A stretch of DNA of 64,000 nucleotides from Rhypophila decipiens. Its lineage: Eukaryota > Ascomycota > Sordariomycetes > Sordariales > Naviculisporaceae. A model generated the notes under the pieces. That model was not told the DNA's origin. It did no database searches and saw nothing but the letters and a program-made list of their open reading frames with translations. Positions 20,130-31,917 of the stretch are shown piece by piece; position 1 is the stretch's first letter, and every line of letters starts with the position of its first letter. Position numbers and translations under genes: made by a program. The DNA lies in contig MU858130.1 of NCBI GenBank assembly GCA_033297075.1, positions 1-64,000 on the forward strand. The letters are read 5' to 3'.

Positions 20130-21596
20130 CTAGAAATTCCACTCGAGGGGCTCCCAGATCTCAAACTCGTCGTTTCCTGGCGCTGGGTGATCGGCATCAT
20201 CGGCGAGACCTTGGATCCTACATAACTGTGCCTCGCCACGACAAGCAGGCTTCACAGCTTCCTCACACGTGAAAGCGCGTTGGGTTGCTTCCATAGAAAA
20301 CGGTCCGTAGTTTTTCGAGTTGAAGTATGGGTCATCCCAGAATTGGACGACTAGGTTTGTGCTTTTGCTATCACCGCTTTGCCCATCTTTGGGAGTTCTT
20401 TCGACCGTCATGTCCCACCTGACGCGATAGAACAAACCGGGCTGCTTCTGGTGCATCGTCAAGGACTGTACGGTATCGTAAAGGAGACCCATTGTGACGC
20501 CGCCCGCGACAACGTTTTCAGTGGCAGCAGCATCGGTTGTTGGGGGCTGAACAGAGTCGACGTGAAATCTGTTGCCACCGGCCCCCCCAATCATGGGGAA
20601 ACAATCCAGCCATGTGAATCCGAGGAATGGCGGAGGGGGCTGCGAGACGAGCATGCGGCGCCAGCTCGCACCTTTTCTGGTGAAGCTGCGCTGACGGCAG
20701 GAAGGATCGACGTCGACCACGCTTCCCGTTTCTGCTTTCAGGTGATGCAGATTGTTTGGCGACCAAGGTAGCTTCCAAAAGCATTCGGCCCGTCGGAAAC
20801 GGTGCTTGCCCCCCTCGGCTTCGGAATCACTCAGGTTGAAGAAGTATTCTCCTAAGGCCTCTTGGAGAAGAGGGTTGATGTAGGGGCGCTCGCCGGGCTC
20901 TGGAGGGTCAAGGCTTCGATCGGCTTGAAAGAAGGAGGCTTTTCGGAGTGAAGGCGACTGGTTCAGGTTGACGAACCAGAAGCGGGAAACTCGTGGAGCA
21001 GAGGTGATACGGGACTTTAGATCGAGATGAAGCAGGATGAGCTCGAGAAGTTCGGGGCACTTGAGCACCGCCGCTGTCGCAGTTGTTTGGGCTTGGGCAT
21101 CAGACTGTGAGCGCGATGGTGACTCGTTTGATGACGGTATCGAGGAGATTCGACAATCTGAAAAGTCGCATGTCTGGGCATGATTCAGGAGGCGCGGAGG
21201 GTAGGCACCAGGTTTGAGATTGAGAACCTTAACTGATCGCAAATGTTGGCCACCAAGAACCACGGTCGGCCCATCTTCAACGATTGCCCTCTCTGTCAAG
21301 AGCTGAAAGTTCTCAGCCGTAAGCTCAATCATCTCAGGGGCTTGCGTCTCGTCTGTTCCCTTGTTAATCGGGGTGGCTCTCTGGGCGGCGATTATCTGCA
21401 GCGACCGGGGCCACTTCTCGAGGCAAAGGATCCCAAGCAGCTGGTCGGGGTGGGAGATGGCGCTGTCTGGATCGAGCATGACTAGACACTTCTCTTTGGG
21501 TTTCAAGTTGCCGTGCTCCTCCTCCAAGTAGGCCGTCATGCCAGCCGTTAGGTCGGACAGACTGTGTGGGGTATACACTCCACGGTGTCGATCCAT
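20130..21596 (-). CDS. F-box-like protein
   Basis: The single exon encodes 488 residues from the ATG at 21596; the open frame runs further upstream but without an ATG. Near residues 178-225 it has a degenerate fungal F-box (CPELLELILLHLDLKSR, then VSRFWF, then SPSLRKASFF). F-box proteins recruit substrates to SCF ubiquitin ligases through Skp1. The rest, including a C-terminal part with WDDPYF and FTCEEAVKPAC, is typical of the many fungal F-box proteins with unrecognised substrate-binding regions. The protein is probably cytosolic; no signal or membrane segment is seen. Confidence 0.7.
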   Translation of the reverse strand: MDRHRGVYTPHSLSDLTAGMTAYLEEEHGNLKPKEKCLVMLDPDSAISHPDQLLGILCLEKWPRSLQIIAAQRATPINKGTDETQAPEMIELTAENFQLLTERAIVEDGPTVVLGGQHLRSVKVLNLKPGAYPPRLLNHAQTCDFSDCRISSIPSSNESPSRSQSDAQAQTTATAAVLKCPELLELILLHLDLKSRITSAPRVSRFWFVNLNQSPSLRKASFFQADRSLDPPEPGERPYINPLLQEALGEYFFNLSDSEAEGGKHRFRRAECFWKLPWSPNNLHHLKAETGSVVDVDPSCRQRSFTRKGASWRRMLVSQPPPPFLGFTWLDCFPMIGGAGGNRFHVDSVQPPTTDAAATENVVAGGVTMGLLYDTVQSLTMHQKQPGLFYRVRWDMTVERTPKDGQSGDSKSTNLVVQFWDDPYFNSKNYGPFSMEATQRAFTCEEAVKPACRGEAQLCRIQGLADDADHPAPGNDEFEIWEPLEWNF

Positions 21597-22695
21597 GGTG
21601 AATTGGATGTCTGAGGAGGAAGATCCTCGGTTGGGTCGAATTCTGAATCGCAGACCGGTTGGGTGGTGCAGCAAGCAATCGCCGTAATTGAGAAGGAAGG
21701 GGGCGTGGAGATAATAATAACGCGTACGATCTCGACTCGAGCCAGAGTTCTTTGCTCTTCAATGAGCCGGCTTGGGGGGGCCGTTGGGTGAGCCCCTCGA
21801 TCAAAAACAGCCTCAGTGTCAGCCTGCCAAGGGGGCTTGCAGGGATACGACCTTGTGTGCAGAAAGCCCGGAGTAGCTGTTAGCCCGGTACAGCTCGCAG
21901 GGGAGCTCGGAGGTCTTAGAACCAATCGGATGTATCCCTCGGTCCCGCAAAGAGCAAGGAGAAAGAGTGGGTCCAGTAGCTCACTATCAAGTATTGACGC
22001 GTCTGGTCGTCCAGTTCAATCTCCTGAAAGTGGAGTTGGCTGGTGGATGAGGGGACTTCTAGCCACAGAAGCGCCACGATCCCAGCTCCAGTCACTCCAC
22101 TCCAGTCGGGTGTGGCTGCTAATATCCCGAAATAGAAATCGGCCCCTTGGGTTCTCTCCCTTCATCTGGCAGCCCTTCATCGATCATCATCCAGCTGCCG
22201 CCTGGGTAGATCCACGGGTAATTTCCCAGCGTCGGGAATATTCAATGTGCGATAGACCGGACAATCGCGGTTTAACCAGAGTGAAAGTGGTAATTTCTAG
22301 TGTCCGGGGTTGCCGTGTAGTTCTTTCCAAAGAGTTGTCCCTGCAGTTCGCGGCCCACCGTCACTGTCAGGATGCCTGACTTCATGTTGGCGATTCCACC
22401 GACCGATTTCTGGAGCCTAGAATTCTGTTTCAACCACTGGCTCTCCCAGCTCACATGTCCAAGACCGAATTATCTCTCATTCCAGCTTCTTTTCTTCCCC
22501 AGGTCGATCTCACAATTGGCAGCCTTAGGACAGCAAGCTATTTGTTCACAGAATGGAGGTATGATCATCAAGCATACTGACTGACAGATTCCCAAATTTA
22601 ATCCAGAAATGCCATTCTATTTGACCAATACTAACGTACTACAATACGTACAGATACGCACCGAATCCAAAGCCCTGCCCCTAGCGCCAAGGAAA
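21597..22695. other. Intergenic, 1.1 kb
   Basis: This is the promoter of the F-box gene and the 3' flank of the hydrolase gene, both minus strand. Open frames on the plus strand here have compositions typical of shadows. No repeat is seen. Confidence 0.45.
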
Positions 22696-23676
22696 TCAAT
22701 ATCCTTGGCTTGCTCCTCGCATCTTCATACCATCCTCCCAAGTCTTCCAAACGACATTCCAATACCGATCATGATGGATTCTAGCATGCGCAACATGTGC
22801 CGACCTCTCAAAGACCTCCCGTCGCACCTCGAACCCATATGCCTCGGCTTGTCTCGCATGTCTTTCCACGCCCTGCCAAGGCGTGATCCTGTCACCGTTA
22901 CCATACATTTACACTCGAAGGACCTCGTCGCCTACTCGAGCCAGGTCATTATGCGCGCGCGGAGCGAGGTCGCCGATGTGATGGGGCAGACGGAGGACAG
23001 TAACCAGCAACCAGATGAGGGCAACGTATATGTAGGCGACGGGTGTGATCAGCAGTCGCATCAAGTCTGATGGCCCCGCGCCGTCGAGCATTCCTTGGAG
23101 AAGGGTTTGGTAGGTAAATGCGGCCGGGCAGGAGTCGAAGACTGTGATATGTGGAGGAAGAGTAACCTCTTCTGTTGTGGCTGACGACGAAGAACCGACC
23201 TTCGCCTGCTCGGCGTAGGCTGTGTACAAGTGGTACAGCATCGTGGAGCCGGCGTTTGACAAGACATGCAGCATCAGACGCGGCTTGGAGCGACCTTTGT
23301 CGCTCGTTCGAGTTGACGTCTTGGCTTTGGCTTGATCTTGCTGCGCAAGTATAGCGTGGGCTGCTGTAGCTGCCTTTTGTGCTTCTCGCAGTCCTAGCCA
23401 CGGAGAAGTCATGCCTGCAAAGATGCACGTCACCAGAAGGATGCTTGAATGTGGGAAGAGAGTCTGGTATTGGTTGACATATTTGGCTAAAGGACCTTTG
23501 GGAGTGCCGTTCATCCATCCGAAGATGATGATCAAATCTGGATCATCGCTTGCGCAAGATTCGTCTTTTGATGCTAGATCGGAGGTCGAAGGAACCGGAC
23601 GCAACAAGTAGACTCTTGAAGAGAGCTTCTGCATTGACACCCCACGGCCCCGGGATTCGGGGGCTGTTGTGGACAT
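22696..23676 (-). pseudogene. TMEM53/PaxU-like (DUF829) alpha/beta hydrolase with in-frame stop
   Basis: The ATG at 23676 starts a protein with the family opening (RVYLLRP, DLIIIFGWMNGTPKGPLAKY) and the nucleophile loop VLSNAGS near residue 140. A TAA at 22909-22911 follows DEVLRV, and the same frame continues for 70 codons with the rest of the fold: YGNGDRITPW, carrying the expected catalytic Asp, and SAHVAHARIHHDRYW, carrying the expected His. The stop sits where relatives have a Tyr. Full length would be 326 residues; truncated at the stop it would lack two of the three catalytic residues. No plausible intron covers the stop. Relatives include PaxU of indole-diterpene clusters and nuclear-envelope TMEM53; no biosynthetic cluster is visible here. 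Confidence 0.7.
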
Positions 23677-24482
23677 GATTTTGCTGAGCGGATCGAATCT
23701 CGCTTGGTGATTCCCAGCACCTTCGTTTAGAGTAGATGGAAACGCACAATGTGTACGGGCAGCCCCATGTCTTTATAGTGACTTTACCATGCATTGATCT
23801 ATTGTCCGAGATTACCAACGTCTCTCGCTTTACCGGCTACCCATGCACCAACAATGGTCTTGTTGGCTCGGCTTACAACCCCATATGCAGCTTCTGGTAC
23901 AGTGGCCGGTAAAGAATCGCACTATGACAAACAGAACGAGCAGATATCTTGCCAACGACTCAAAGGCGATGCAGGCCCTGGTGATGTCGTCGCGTTTGTT
24001 TGCACTTGTTGTCAGTCGCTGTTTCATTCAAGGCCTTGTCCGGACATGGTCATATGTTGCACCATGGTGACCTCGCGCCGAAGGTATCCGGGAATATCAC
24101 CCTCAGTACCATATTGAACATACAGGTGTAGGTAAAGTATGTCCAAGTCAGCGTATATTTCCTGTAAGATGTGGAAGGGGGCGTTTGCTATCCTGGGCCG
24201 TGATCCAAGCTGAGTTCCGACCTTGGCAGTTGCCTTTGGTCCATGCATTCTGCCATCTTTCACGGAATCTCAAGACTTCCAAACAAGACTACTTTTGGCC
24301 GATTACATCTCCGGCTCCTTGGATCACTACTGGACAAACAGCCCAAAGTTACAGTCAAGGTCTTTAATTATACGACGGTACGACGCTTTTCACTCGCAGG
24401 GGATGGCGGAACAGGCACCCCAATCTCTCAAACCCACATACTAAATTTATCAGCTCCAAGCCAAACCTATCCTCTCGAAGGA
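23677..24482. other. Intergenic, 806 bp
   Basis: This is upstream of the hydrolase gene. No coding region is supported. Confidence 0.4.
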
Positions 24483-24656
24483 CGGTTGTCCTTGAGACAC
24501 GGCGATTACTTTGCCCTCAATGATTCCGAGCTCAGAAGGGGAGTTGCCAGCGAACACGTCGATCTCATCAGTGAACAAAAGGCAAGGTGCCAGACGGATG
24601 GCTTCGTCGAAATATTCGGGAATGTTCTTCTCGGATACGCCGGGCACACGTACTCG
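24483..24656 (-). pseudogene. Fragment of a Rix7/NVL-like AAA ATPase
   Basis: About 58 codons on the minus strand read GVSEKNIPEYFDEAIRLAP followed at once by CLLFTDEID, matching the sensor-helix and Walker B region of AAA ATPases of the Rix7/NVL ribosome-biogenesis family (normally GESEKKIR..FDEA, LLFIDEID). The Walker A and other AAA motifs are missing from the flanks I read, and the surrounding frame has no similarity. It looks like an isolated relic. Confidence 0.55.
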
Positions 24657-25508
24657 ATAAGGCTGCCCACACTGGGGGGGCTCGGTGGTGTTATGTTTGT
24701 TCTTGTGAAAGGGCGCGTGCAATGGAGTGTAGTATAGGTACGGCCTGGTGTCGGCCTCCCGGGGCACTGACATGGATGGCATTTATCTCACCAGCATTTC
24801 AAGGTTCTTGAGCTTGAAGTTTTGTTCAAGTCCAGTTCCTAGTATGCGGAGACTATCGTACAGGTCCCGGCACATGAATATCTTCACTGTATCTCATGAT
24901 GACTGCCATGCACAGCCCAGATGACCCACTCTTAATTCAAGCTTCAACGGAAAGATCTGATTCCAACCATCCCTCTCCTTTGGTTCAGCAAGGGGCTCCT
25001 CCACTACATGTAATTTCCAACTCCTGATCAAGTAGATGGAGGTCACTCGCTCCAATACTCGGCCCCATCGTCCGGATCTTCATCATACCGTCCCTGGTAC
25101 GCGGATAGACGGGCCACCGGTCCACCTATATTTCTGTGTACAGAGTTGAACACGACAAGCTGAACTTGAAAGGACGGATCTATTCCAAGAGAGGAATATG
25201 AGAGAATGGAGATAAGAAAATATATGTTAGCAGATACAAGTGCCAGGCTCGTTCAGAGTCTAGAAGTCAAGAGACAAAAAACGGCCACTAAGAAGACCTA
25301 ATTAGGTAAGAGAACCGTCATGGCAAGGGGTCTTGTGGACATGAACATCCTCGACAGAATAAACATGTTTTGCAAGGTGAGCAGCAGGAGCATACGGGTT
25401 GCAAAATGTGATTTATATACCAGGACAAGATGCCTCACTCATGTGAGTTCCCTCGCCTGCTCAAAAAGATATGTACAAAGAATTCTCATCCTCCCAGTGT
25501 CACGCAGC
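24657..25508. other. Intergenic, 852 bp
   Basis: This is the 3' flank of the acetylxylan esterase gene plus unassigned sequence. Nothing is supported. Confidence 0.4.
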
Positions 25509-26496
25509 CTAGTTCAAGCACTGCGAATACCACTGGTTACTAGCCCGACAAGTACCCTGCGAGCAGCAAGTCGGTCCGCTCCATCCCTGCCCACCACACT
25601 GGCCCCAAAGACCCGAGCAAACCACGCCGCCTCCATTTCCACCAGTCGGCTGGGATGGACTCGGCGTAGTCGTCGTAATGGGCGGATTAGTAGGCGGCTG
25701 AGTTCCTCCTCCACCACCGCTGCTCAACTTGCTCTTGACAAAGGCCAAAGCCTGCGATCCATACTTGTTACCATATTGCTGGTGGTGATTCGCGTCGTTG
25801 CCAGTACAGCAGTAGGGATCTGCGCTGTCGCAGTAGTTTTGGATGCGAGAGCCGTCCGAGGGGCAGGTGTAGCCTCTGTTTCGGGCGGCGAAACCTTGGG
25901 CTGTGCAGGTCCCTACATTGTACGGGAGGCCGGCGACGTAGCGGGGGGATCCCATTAGGATGACGGCTTTGACTTGGGAGAGGGCGGATGAGTTGATGAA
26001 TGGGGTTGTGGTGCTGATGGAGGAGCCCGAGTCGGGGCCGCCGCAGTAGGCGTTGTCGAAGATTTGGCCGCCCTTGATTGGAGGATTGTTAGTTGGGACA
26101 TGATGAGGTGGGAGGAAGGGATCGGCTTACCTGGGAGTATCCAACGAGGACAATCTGGGTGTTGGGGCACCGGGCGTGAAAGGTGTTGACCTGGTTGGCG
26201 GCATTCTGGGTGCCTTGACGGGCGGAATCACCGTACTGGGCGCCGCCGCACGAGGCTTGGCCACCGCAGGCTGGGTAGTTGATGGCCTCGGAGGTGGAGC
26301 CTGGGTATTCCCGGAGGATCAGGTTGACCACTGTGCCGGCGGTGCCGAAGCCGGGGGACACGGTCGTCTCACGGGCACCAAAGACGTGCACGCCGGGGCA
26401 GTTGCCTTGGCGGGCCTCGAGCTCGACGGGCGAACCCGAGACGACGAGGGAGTGCGCCCAGAGGAGCAGGAAGGCGGCTTTGGGTGTTGGCCACAT
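25509..26496 (-). CDS. axe1: Acetylxylan esterase, CE5 with C-terminal CBM1
   Basis: This secreted esterase removes acetyl groups from xylan. Exons are 26496-26131 and 26072-25509 (58-bp intron); 309 residues. After a signal peptide comes a complete CE5 domain: [27 protein letters not shown], and the nucleophile motif GYSQ-GG, which spans the splice junction. LPYNVGTC and [13 protein letters not shown] supply the catalytic Asp and His. A Gly/Pro/Thr linker leads to a fungal cellulose-binding module ([23 protein letters not shown]). The order and motifs match Trichoderma reesei Axe1 closely. Paired cysteines and the catalytic triad are intact. Such genes are usually induced on plant biomass; no specific regulator site was established here. 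Confidence 0.95.
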
Positions 26497-27800
26497 CTTG
26501 ATGTTGATTCTGGGTTTGTCTGACGAACTCGAAATTTTGGGCTTGTGATTGACAGAGACCGAAAAGGTTGAGCTGGGCGGCGAAACAAGATGTTTGGTTG
26601 TTCAAGAAGGGAGCATCTCTTGCATCTTATACCCTCCGAGATCTGCTGTGGAGAAATCTCGATGCTTGTTTGTGCTGGTCATGGCCAAGAAGGAAGCATT
26701 GCTACGCCGTCAACGTGGTGTCCCGACTGGGCAGAAGGAAACAGCGTCACAGCATAAACAAGTGATCATGAGACGTCCAAGTCGCATTTGGCAGGCGCGC
26801 GCCCAGGTGCTCCGGAGGCGTTACATTCCATTGCCCCGCCAGAAATATCCATGCCCTCCCCGGCCAAGACTTGTTTCCTGAGAATAGTATCAAGCTCCAG
26901 CTCAAGCCCGGTTAGGCGACGTGGTGGTAATTAGTGGTGGTACGTGTGTCACCTTCGGAAGGGCTGCTCGTCTAGAGCAAAGTGTAGACTCATTTATTCC
27001 AAGGAAACTTGAACAAACTCGTGACAAGAAGTTGGTTCGGCCGTATGGGCCACTTTCACCTGGCTGCACGGTATCCCGAACCGGGACGGGCATCCTGCGA
27101 CCTGGTCCTGTTGTCAAGACCGGGTGAATGACCATGTGTGCATGGCGTCGTAATCGTGGGACATTTTCCGGTAGGCGAGGGCGTAGAGATGCCACTCTGG
27201 TGGAGGCTCAACTGGTTAGTTCCCGGGACTCGGCATCACGCTCCCCATAGGGAATGACGTGGGTGTGGTTCTGCAGCTAGTGCAAACTTCCGGGGATCGT
27301 CTTCTTCCCTGGTTCCCGGTTCAAGGCCCCACGGCCTAAACAAAAGGAAATTTGCGGGGAGAAGGGCTAGAAACGATCAATGCAGGCTCGGGTCGGTAGA
27401 TCCGATTTAACCGCCAGGCTCAATTGCCCCTGCTGGTCGCATCGATGATACCCCTGAGATGTGGTCCTGGTTCGTTTCTCATTCCTGATTGGTGCGAGCT
27501 TGTTATTCCGATGTTCTGCTTTGGGCCTAGTGGATGTCGGGGTAGGACCCACAGTAGATATCGTCGTCTCCCGAGCCCCTTTGTCGAAGAGAATTATCCC
27601 GGAATCGGGGCGTATACCGCCTTCTCTCATGCGATCTGGTTTTATATCCTCACGTGCCTCACCAAACTAACATTACATGCCAAGCACTTCAAGCTGTCAA
27701 CTAGATCTATGAGCAAGGGCTCCAGGCTTTTCAACATCCATGTAAGGATAGTCTCCTCGGAAATTGTGTTCATAGTCGAAGGTAATGAATGTATGTATGA
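26497..27800. other. Intergenic, 1.3 kb
   Basis: This is the promoter region of the esterase and the 3' flank of the first kinase-like gene, both minus strand. No supported gene is present. Confidence 0.45.
26626..26631 (-). promoter_or_regulatory. TATA-like box of acetylxylan esterase gene
   Basis: TATAAG on the minus strand, in the context GGGTATAAGATGC, lies 130 bp upstream of the ATG at 26496. It is a plausible core promoter element. Confidence 0.4.
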
Positions 27801-30279
27801 CTAGTCGGGATCCTCCTCAACGTAGCTCTCACTGTCCCCATCTGTATTACTAGAACTTTCATCCCCTCTATCCTTGCCTAAGTGTTCATCTATCGCGTCC
27901 GCCAACTTACTCAACACATGGGCACATGAAATGCGGTGGTCGTGTTCTGTGTCGTGCGACTGAGCCTCAACAACGAGCATTCTGTGCTCAACCATGTGAA
28001 GAAGCTCTCTGAGAAAACCTTCGCTGTCTGGGCTAGCTCTGAGAGCTCGTAGATGCTAATCTCGTAATTTAGCATGGTCACTTATGTGAGACCGTTGTAC
28101 TAGTCAAATATGTTCTTTTGGTGCAATAGGGGTACGGCGGATTAAGCACGAAAAAGCTGGAGAGACTAAACATACCTCGCGTACAGCCTTTTTGACCCGC
28201 GCGTGCGGGTTTTCCTGGCCCGTTATTTCAAAAAAGGTAGCCTCGCCGCGATGATTGTGACCACTCGTACCAGTCCGCCGGGAACGCTCGAACCTGCTAA
28301 GCAGGTCCCGACCGCCGACATACCATGTTGCAAACTCCAGAAAGAGACACCCGAGCGTCCAGGTGTCGTACATTGAAGTAATTACTATCATCTCGGGGTG
28401 CGGGTGGTCGCATTCGGGGGGACGGTAGGAAGGTGTGTATGCGAACGTCGCGTCTGGCGCGCCCATGAGGTCAGACTGGGGTGTGCTGCTGAACTCCCCT
28501 TCTCCAAAGTCTGATATTTTGATAATCCCCATGGGACTTTTCTTGTCCTCTGGAAACCAGAGCAGATTCAAGGGCTTGATGTCGCCGTGACGGCCGAAGA
28601 AGTGGTGGACTCTTGCTTCGCCACGTCGCGCGGGATTCGTGGCTCCGAGGATGTCTTTCCTGGTTACCAAGGAGTGGGCCCGAGAAAGGAAACCAGCCTG
28701 TGCACTTTGTGATGCTGACTCGTCGAGACTCATCATGAGCGTGCTCGCGGAGGTGGTGGCATGGTGGTGCAGGGCATCTAACCCAGCTGCGATGCCCCTG
28801 CATTGTTCCGCAATCCATTTAACTGTTGCTATGTCGTGGGCGGGCTTGGGAAACTTTTCATTCCAATAGACGGCAAGGTTGCATTCTGCCCAGGGGAGCA
28901 CAAGATGGAAATGGTCGAGATACTCGTAAGTGGCCAGCAGAGGAGTAATATGGCGATGTTTCAGCCGCCGCAACACCTGGGCCTCCTTCCAGAAGACATT
29001 TGCCCGAGGAATTCTTTTGACGGCGAAGAGATCGCAATCTACCTATCCACGTGGCGTGTAGAGTTAGACCATTTCTTTCTTGTTCTGTGCAGTGTTTTCA
29101 AGAAAACGCTGATAATCGCACTATCCAGTTAGGCGGGGTGACACAGGTATCCTGAGACAGTGTGCATATTAGTGGCTGGAGTGGGCTTACATTGAAAGAT
29201 TTCTTGAAGTTATGATGGTCCTGGTGGATTTGGACCCGGTATATCTCGCCCCGCGTACCGCTGCATGCGTGTTCATATGTGGTGAACGGGAGGACCGCTG
29301 CCGACTTCAGCCTTTGGTGTGCAACCTTATGCCCCAGTTTCTTTGCATTGTGGTCGAATACGGGTGCAAGCATCTTCCACTGGTGACATTCAAACAACTG
29401 CAGCACCTGGCAGGACAAGCCTTTGAGACACTCGACTGTTCCTCCCCGTGCTAATGCCCTGGGACTATCGGACGGACCCCGCAATGTAATAGGAAGATCG
29501 CCATCGCAAATTCCGTCCCGAATGAAATAGCCCAGGGCCCCGACTGAACTGATATAGAGCAGGGTGGCCAGGATCCTGCGAAGAGTCGAAGAGCCCTGGA
29601 GCGGTATATGGTCCTGGCTGGAAAACCTGGAGGAGGCACCCTCAGTAGTTGAGTTGGTAGAGGGGCCAAGGTTGTTCAAGTTACAGACAATGCGTGCGGT
29701 CTCTCGGGCTGACAGCCTCAACATAGGGTCTGGTAACTCATCGTGCTCCTGAACTGCAGCGTTTCGTTTGCCCTTTAACTCTTGTTTTACAGACTCCTCG
29801 GTAAATAAATCCACAAGCTCGGAATATGTGACGAAGCCGGATGTCGCTGAACCCCTTCTGTGTCCAATCAACTTGCAGACCCTCGCCTCCAAGTTGTCCC
29901 GGGATGTAATTCTGGTGAGTCTGAAAACTGCTGATGAAACAGCTTTAAATTTCGCCAACGGTCGTCTGTACCTGTCGGGATTGGCAACAGTACTGGCAAC
30001 TTCAAGATAATCCGTAGTGTTCAAGATGTCGAAGGTGACGGTCGGGGTCTTCCCGGATCCGAGGCTAAGCGACGAGCGTCCGGCTAGTTGAGGTTCAGGG
30101 ATGTGGAAAGTCACGTTTTGTAGGTGCCGTGGGTCGTTTCCAGCCGTCGCCGTGCCCTGAACTGGTACGACCACGTCGTCACGTCCTACACCTGTATTTT
30201 CCACGGCAATTTGAGACAGGCTGGACTGGGTGGAGAACTCAGGGCGGGCTTCACCATGGTATTGAGGTATGACGGACAT
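27801..30279 (-). CDS. Protein-kinase-like protein 1 with helical N-terminal region (DFG form)
   Basis: Exons are 30279-29191, 29042-28176 and 28055-27801; phases agree and give about 736 residues. The frame is open further upstream to 30498, but the ATG at 30279 is a reasonable start. The N-terminal half has the helical region typical of a Sordariomycete kinase family (LRRILATLLYISSVGALGYF, HQWKMLAPVF, AVLPFTTYEHACSGTRGEIY). The kinase domain keeps FAVKRI (ATP lysine), RHGDIKPLN (catalytic loop, HGD for HRD), ISDFGEGEF and YDTWTLGCLFLEF. A short acidic tail ends the protein (GDSESYVEEDPD). It is the most canonical of three related neighbours at 27.8-36.4 kb and is probably an active Ser/Thr kinase. 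Substrate and trigger are unknown. Confidence 0.75.
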
Positions 30280-30918
30280 TTTAGCAGCTTCGCTGCAGGC
30301 TTTCGGCCAAGTGTGAATGACGATGGTCGCAGGGCCCTCAAACACTTCGAAGGTTGGACTGGGGAATTGGTGGGAAGCCCCCTCGCCAAAAAGCAACCGT
30401 TTATTGCGCCGGTACAAATTCAGCGACTGGGGAGGCGTATTGGATAAGGTGGCTGGGCAGTTGTGTCGGCTCGCTTCGTCGAAGCACGCACAAATCACGG
30501 TAACAGAAACTCTTGGTGAGCACCAGACGGACTCGGATCTTTAGGGGCGGGAGAGTGTGTTGGAGCCTAGCCATTAGAAGTGTGTGACCAGAAGACTGGT
30601 CTTGTAAGAGCGTATTTGACGACAGGGATTACAGAAAGCGGCTCTTTGGAATCAGAGATACCCTACCAATCAATAACCGGTGTGCAGCCCGGATCCGGAC
30701 TCCTTGTACGGTGAATCTGCTTGCATATGCAAGCCTTGATTTCGGCTGAGGTTTCCATCAACAGGATAGTGCGTGCTAGCGCTGCATCAATGGGTGTGAC
30801 ACCCACTCGGAGCGTGTGTTATGGTCATTGGCCCGCAACTGGAACCAAGTACCCTCCTGATACTCTGGTGGTGTGAAGAATAAGGCTCTGGGTTCCATGG
30901 CAGCTTATCGTATCCTGT

Positions 30919-30919
<1 letters not shown>
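30280..30919. other. Intergenic upstream of kinase-like gene 1
   Basis: This holds the promoter and 5' leader of the first kinase-like gene. No other gene is seen. Confidence 0.4.
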
Positions 30920-30971
<52 letters not shown>

Positions 30972-30981
30972 NNNNNNNNNN
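30920..30981. other. 52-base G run followed by 10-N gap
   Basis: G bases at 30920-30971 run directly into N at 30972-30981. The sequence on the far side drifts into T-rich text with a T run at 31050-31061 and an 18-base C run at 31067-31084. This pattern is typical of failed read ends beside a scaffold join, not of genomic sequence. Lengths across this point should not be trusted. Confidence 0.85.
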
Positions 30982-31917
30982 CCCAATTGTAAAAAATTCC
31001 CGATTGTTATATGTGTGTTTTTTATTTATTTTGGTTTGGTTTGATTGGGTTTTTTTTTTTTCTTTTCCCCCCCCCCCCCCCCCCACCCCACTTCAAAACC
31101 TGAGCCAGCCACAACGATCAATATTGCAGGCATGAATGCTGCCAATGCCCTTCATGATGAGGAGCGCCTATTGGGTATGGCGTGTCGCGCCAAGCCTGCT
31201 CAAGCCCCTAGTAATTTGCATGAGGGTACAGGTGAGAACGGTGGGACTCTTTCGTTCATACGGCAAAGGATTAACGGCGGCATGTAACAACTGATATATG
31301 TGGAAGGTGAAATCCGATCGTGGAGCACGATCAATTTGGCTACGCAGCAGATGAAAAGGTTCTTGGAAAGGATCACCCAGCCGAGTGCGCGACTATCAGT
31401 CACAAAAGGACCCCATCGTGGTAGTTTGACCTAACTGAGCGCCTGATATGCGGTACTAATGTAATGTCCCGCTCCTGTGGGGAAGATTATCATTAGTGAT
31501 ACAAGACCGTTAGCACACGCGGCAATACTTGTAACCTGTCTAAGCTTCTGGCATGCCTCTCATCATGGTCAGTGGTCGATTTATCCTAGCAATGTTTGGC
31601 GGCACAGCTTTCATCAGGCTGATGCTGATTATCAGCATCGGCCGCTTGATTATTGATAGTATTGTCTCTCTGTTATCTGCGATCGTGGTATTTAGCGTCG
31701 TCGCAGCTTACCTATACAGCAATGTTGGTTGTGCCAGTTCGTGGGAGGACCTCAGCAAGCATGCTGATCAAATAGACGTATAAGAACATTAAGGCACTAT
31801 GAACTGAATATACAGGCACGGAATAATGGATATGTTTTGTTGTTACACATAGCTACCTAGATAAACGAATGGATAAAGAAAATTGTATGGGCAAAAGAAC
31901 CGAATCTCATGGCCGCT
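30982..31917. other. Intergenic between kinase-like genes 1 and 2
   Basis: This is the 3' flank of the second kinase-like gene plus low-quality sequence near the gap. A hydrophobic 76-codon plus-strand frame at 31553-31783 is present but has no other support. Confidence 0.4.

Noticed and set aside
24243..24737. 164-codon plus-strand frame
   Set aside because: It overlaps the AAA-ATPase fragment, which is the better-supported coding signal on the other strand.
30920..30981. Telomere or G-quadruplex element at the G run
   Set aside because: It is pure G with no TTAGGG-type unit, and it ends in N. A read artefact explains it better.
31553..31783. 76-codon hydrophobic frame
   Set aside because: There is no homology cue, promoter or signal beyond hydrophobicity, and it lies near a low-quality gap.
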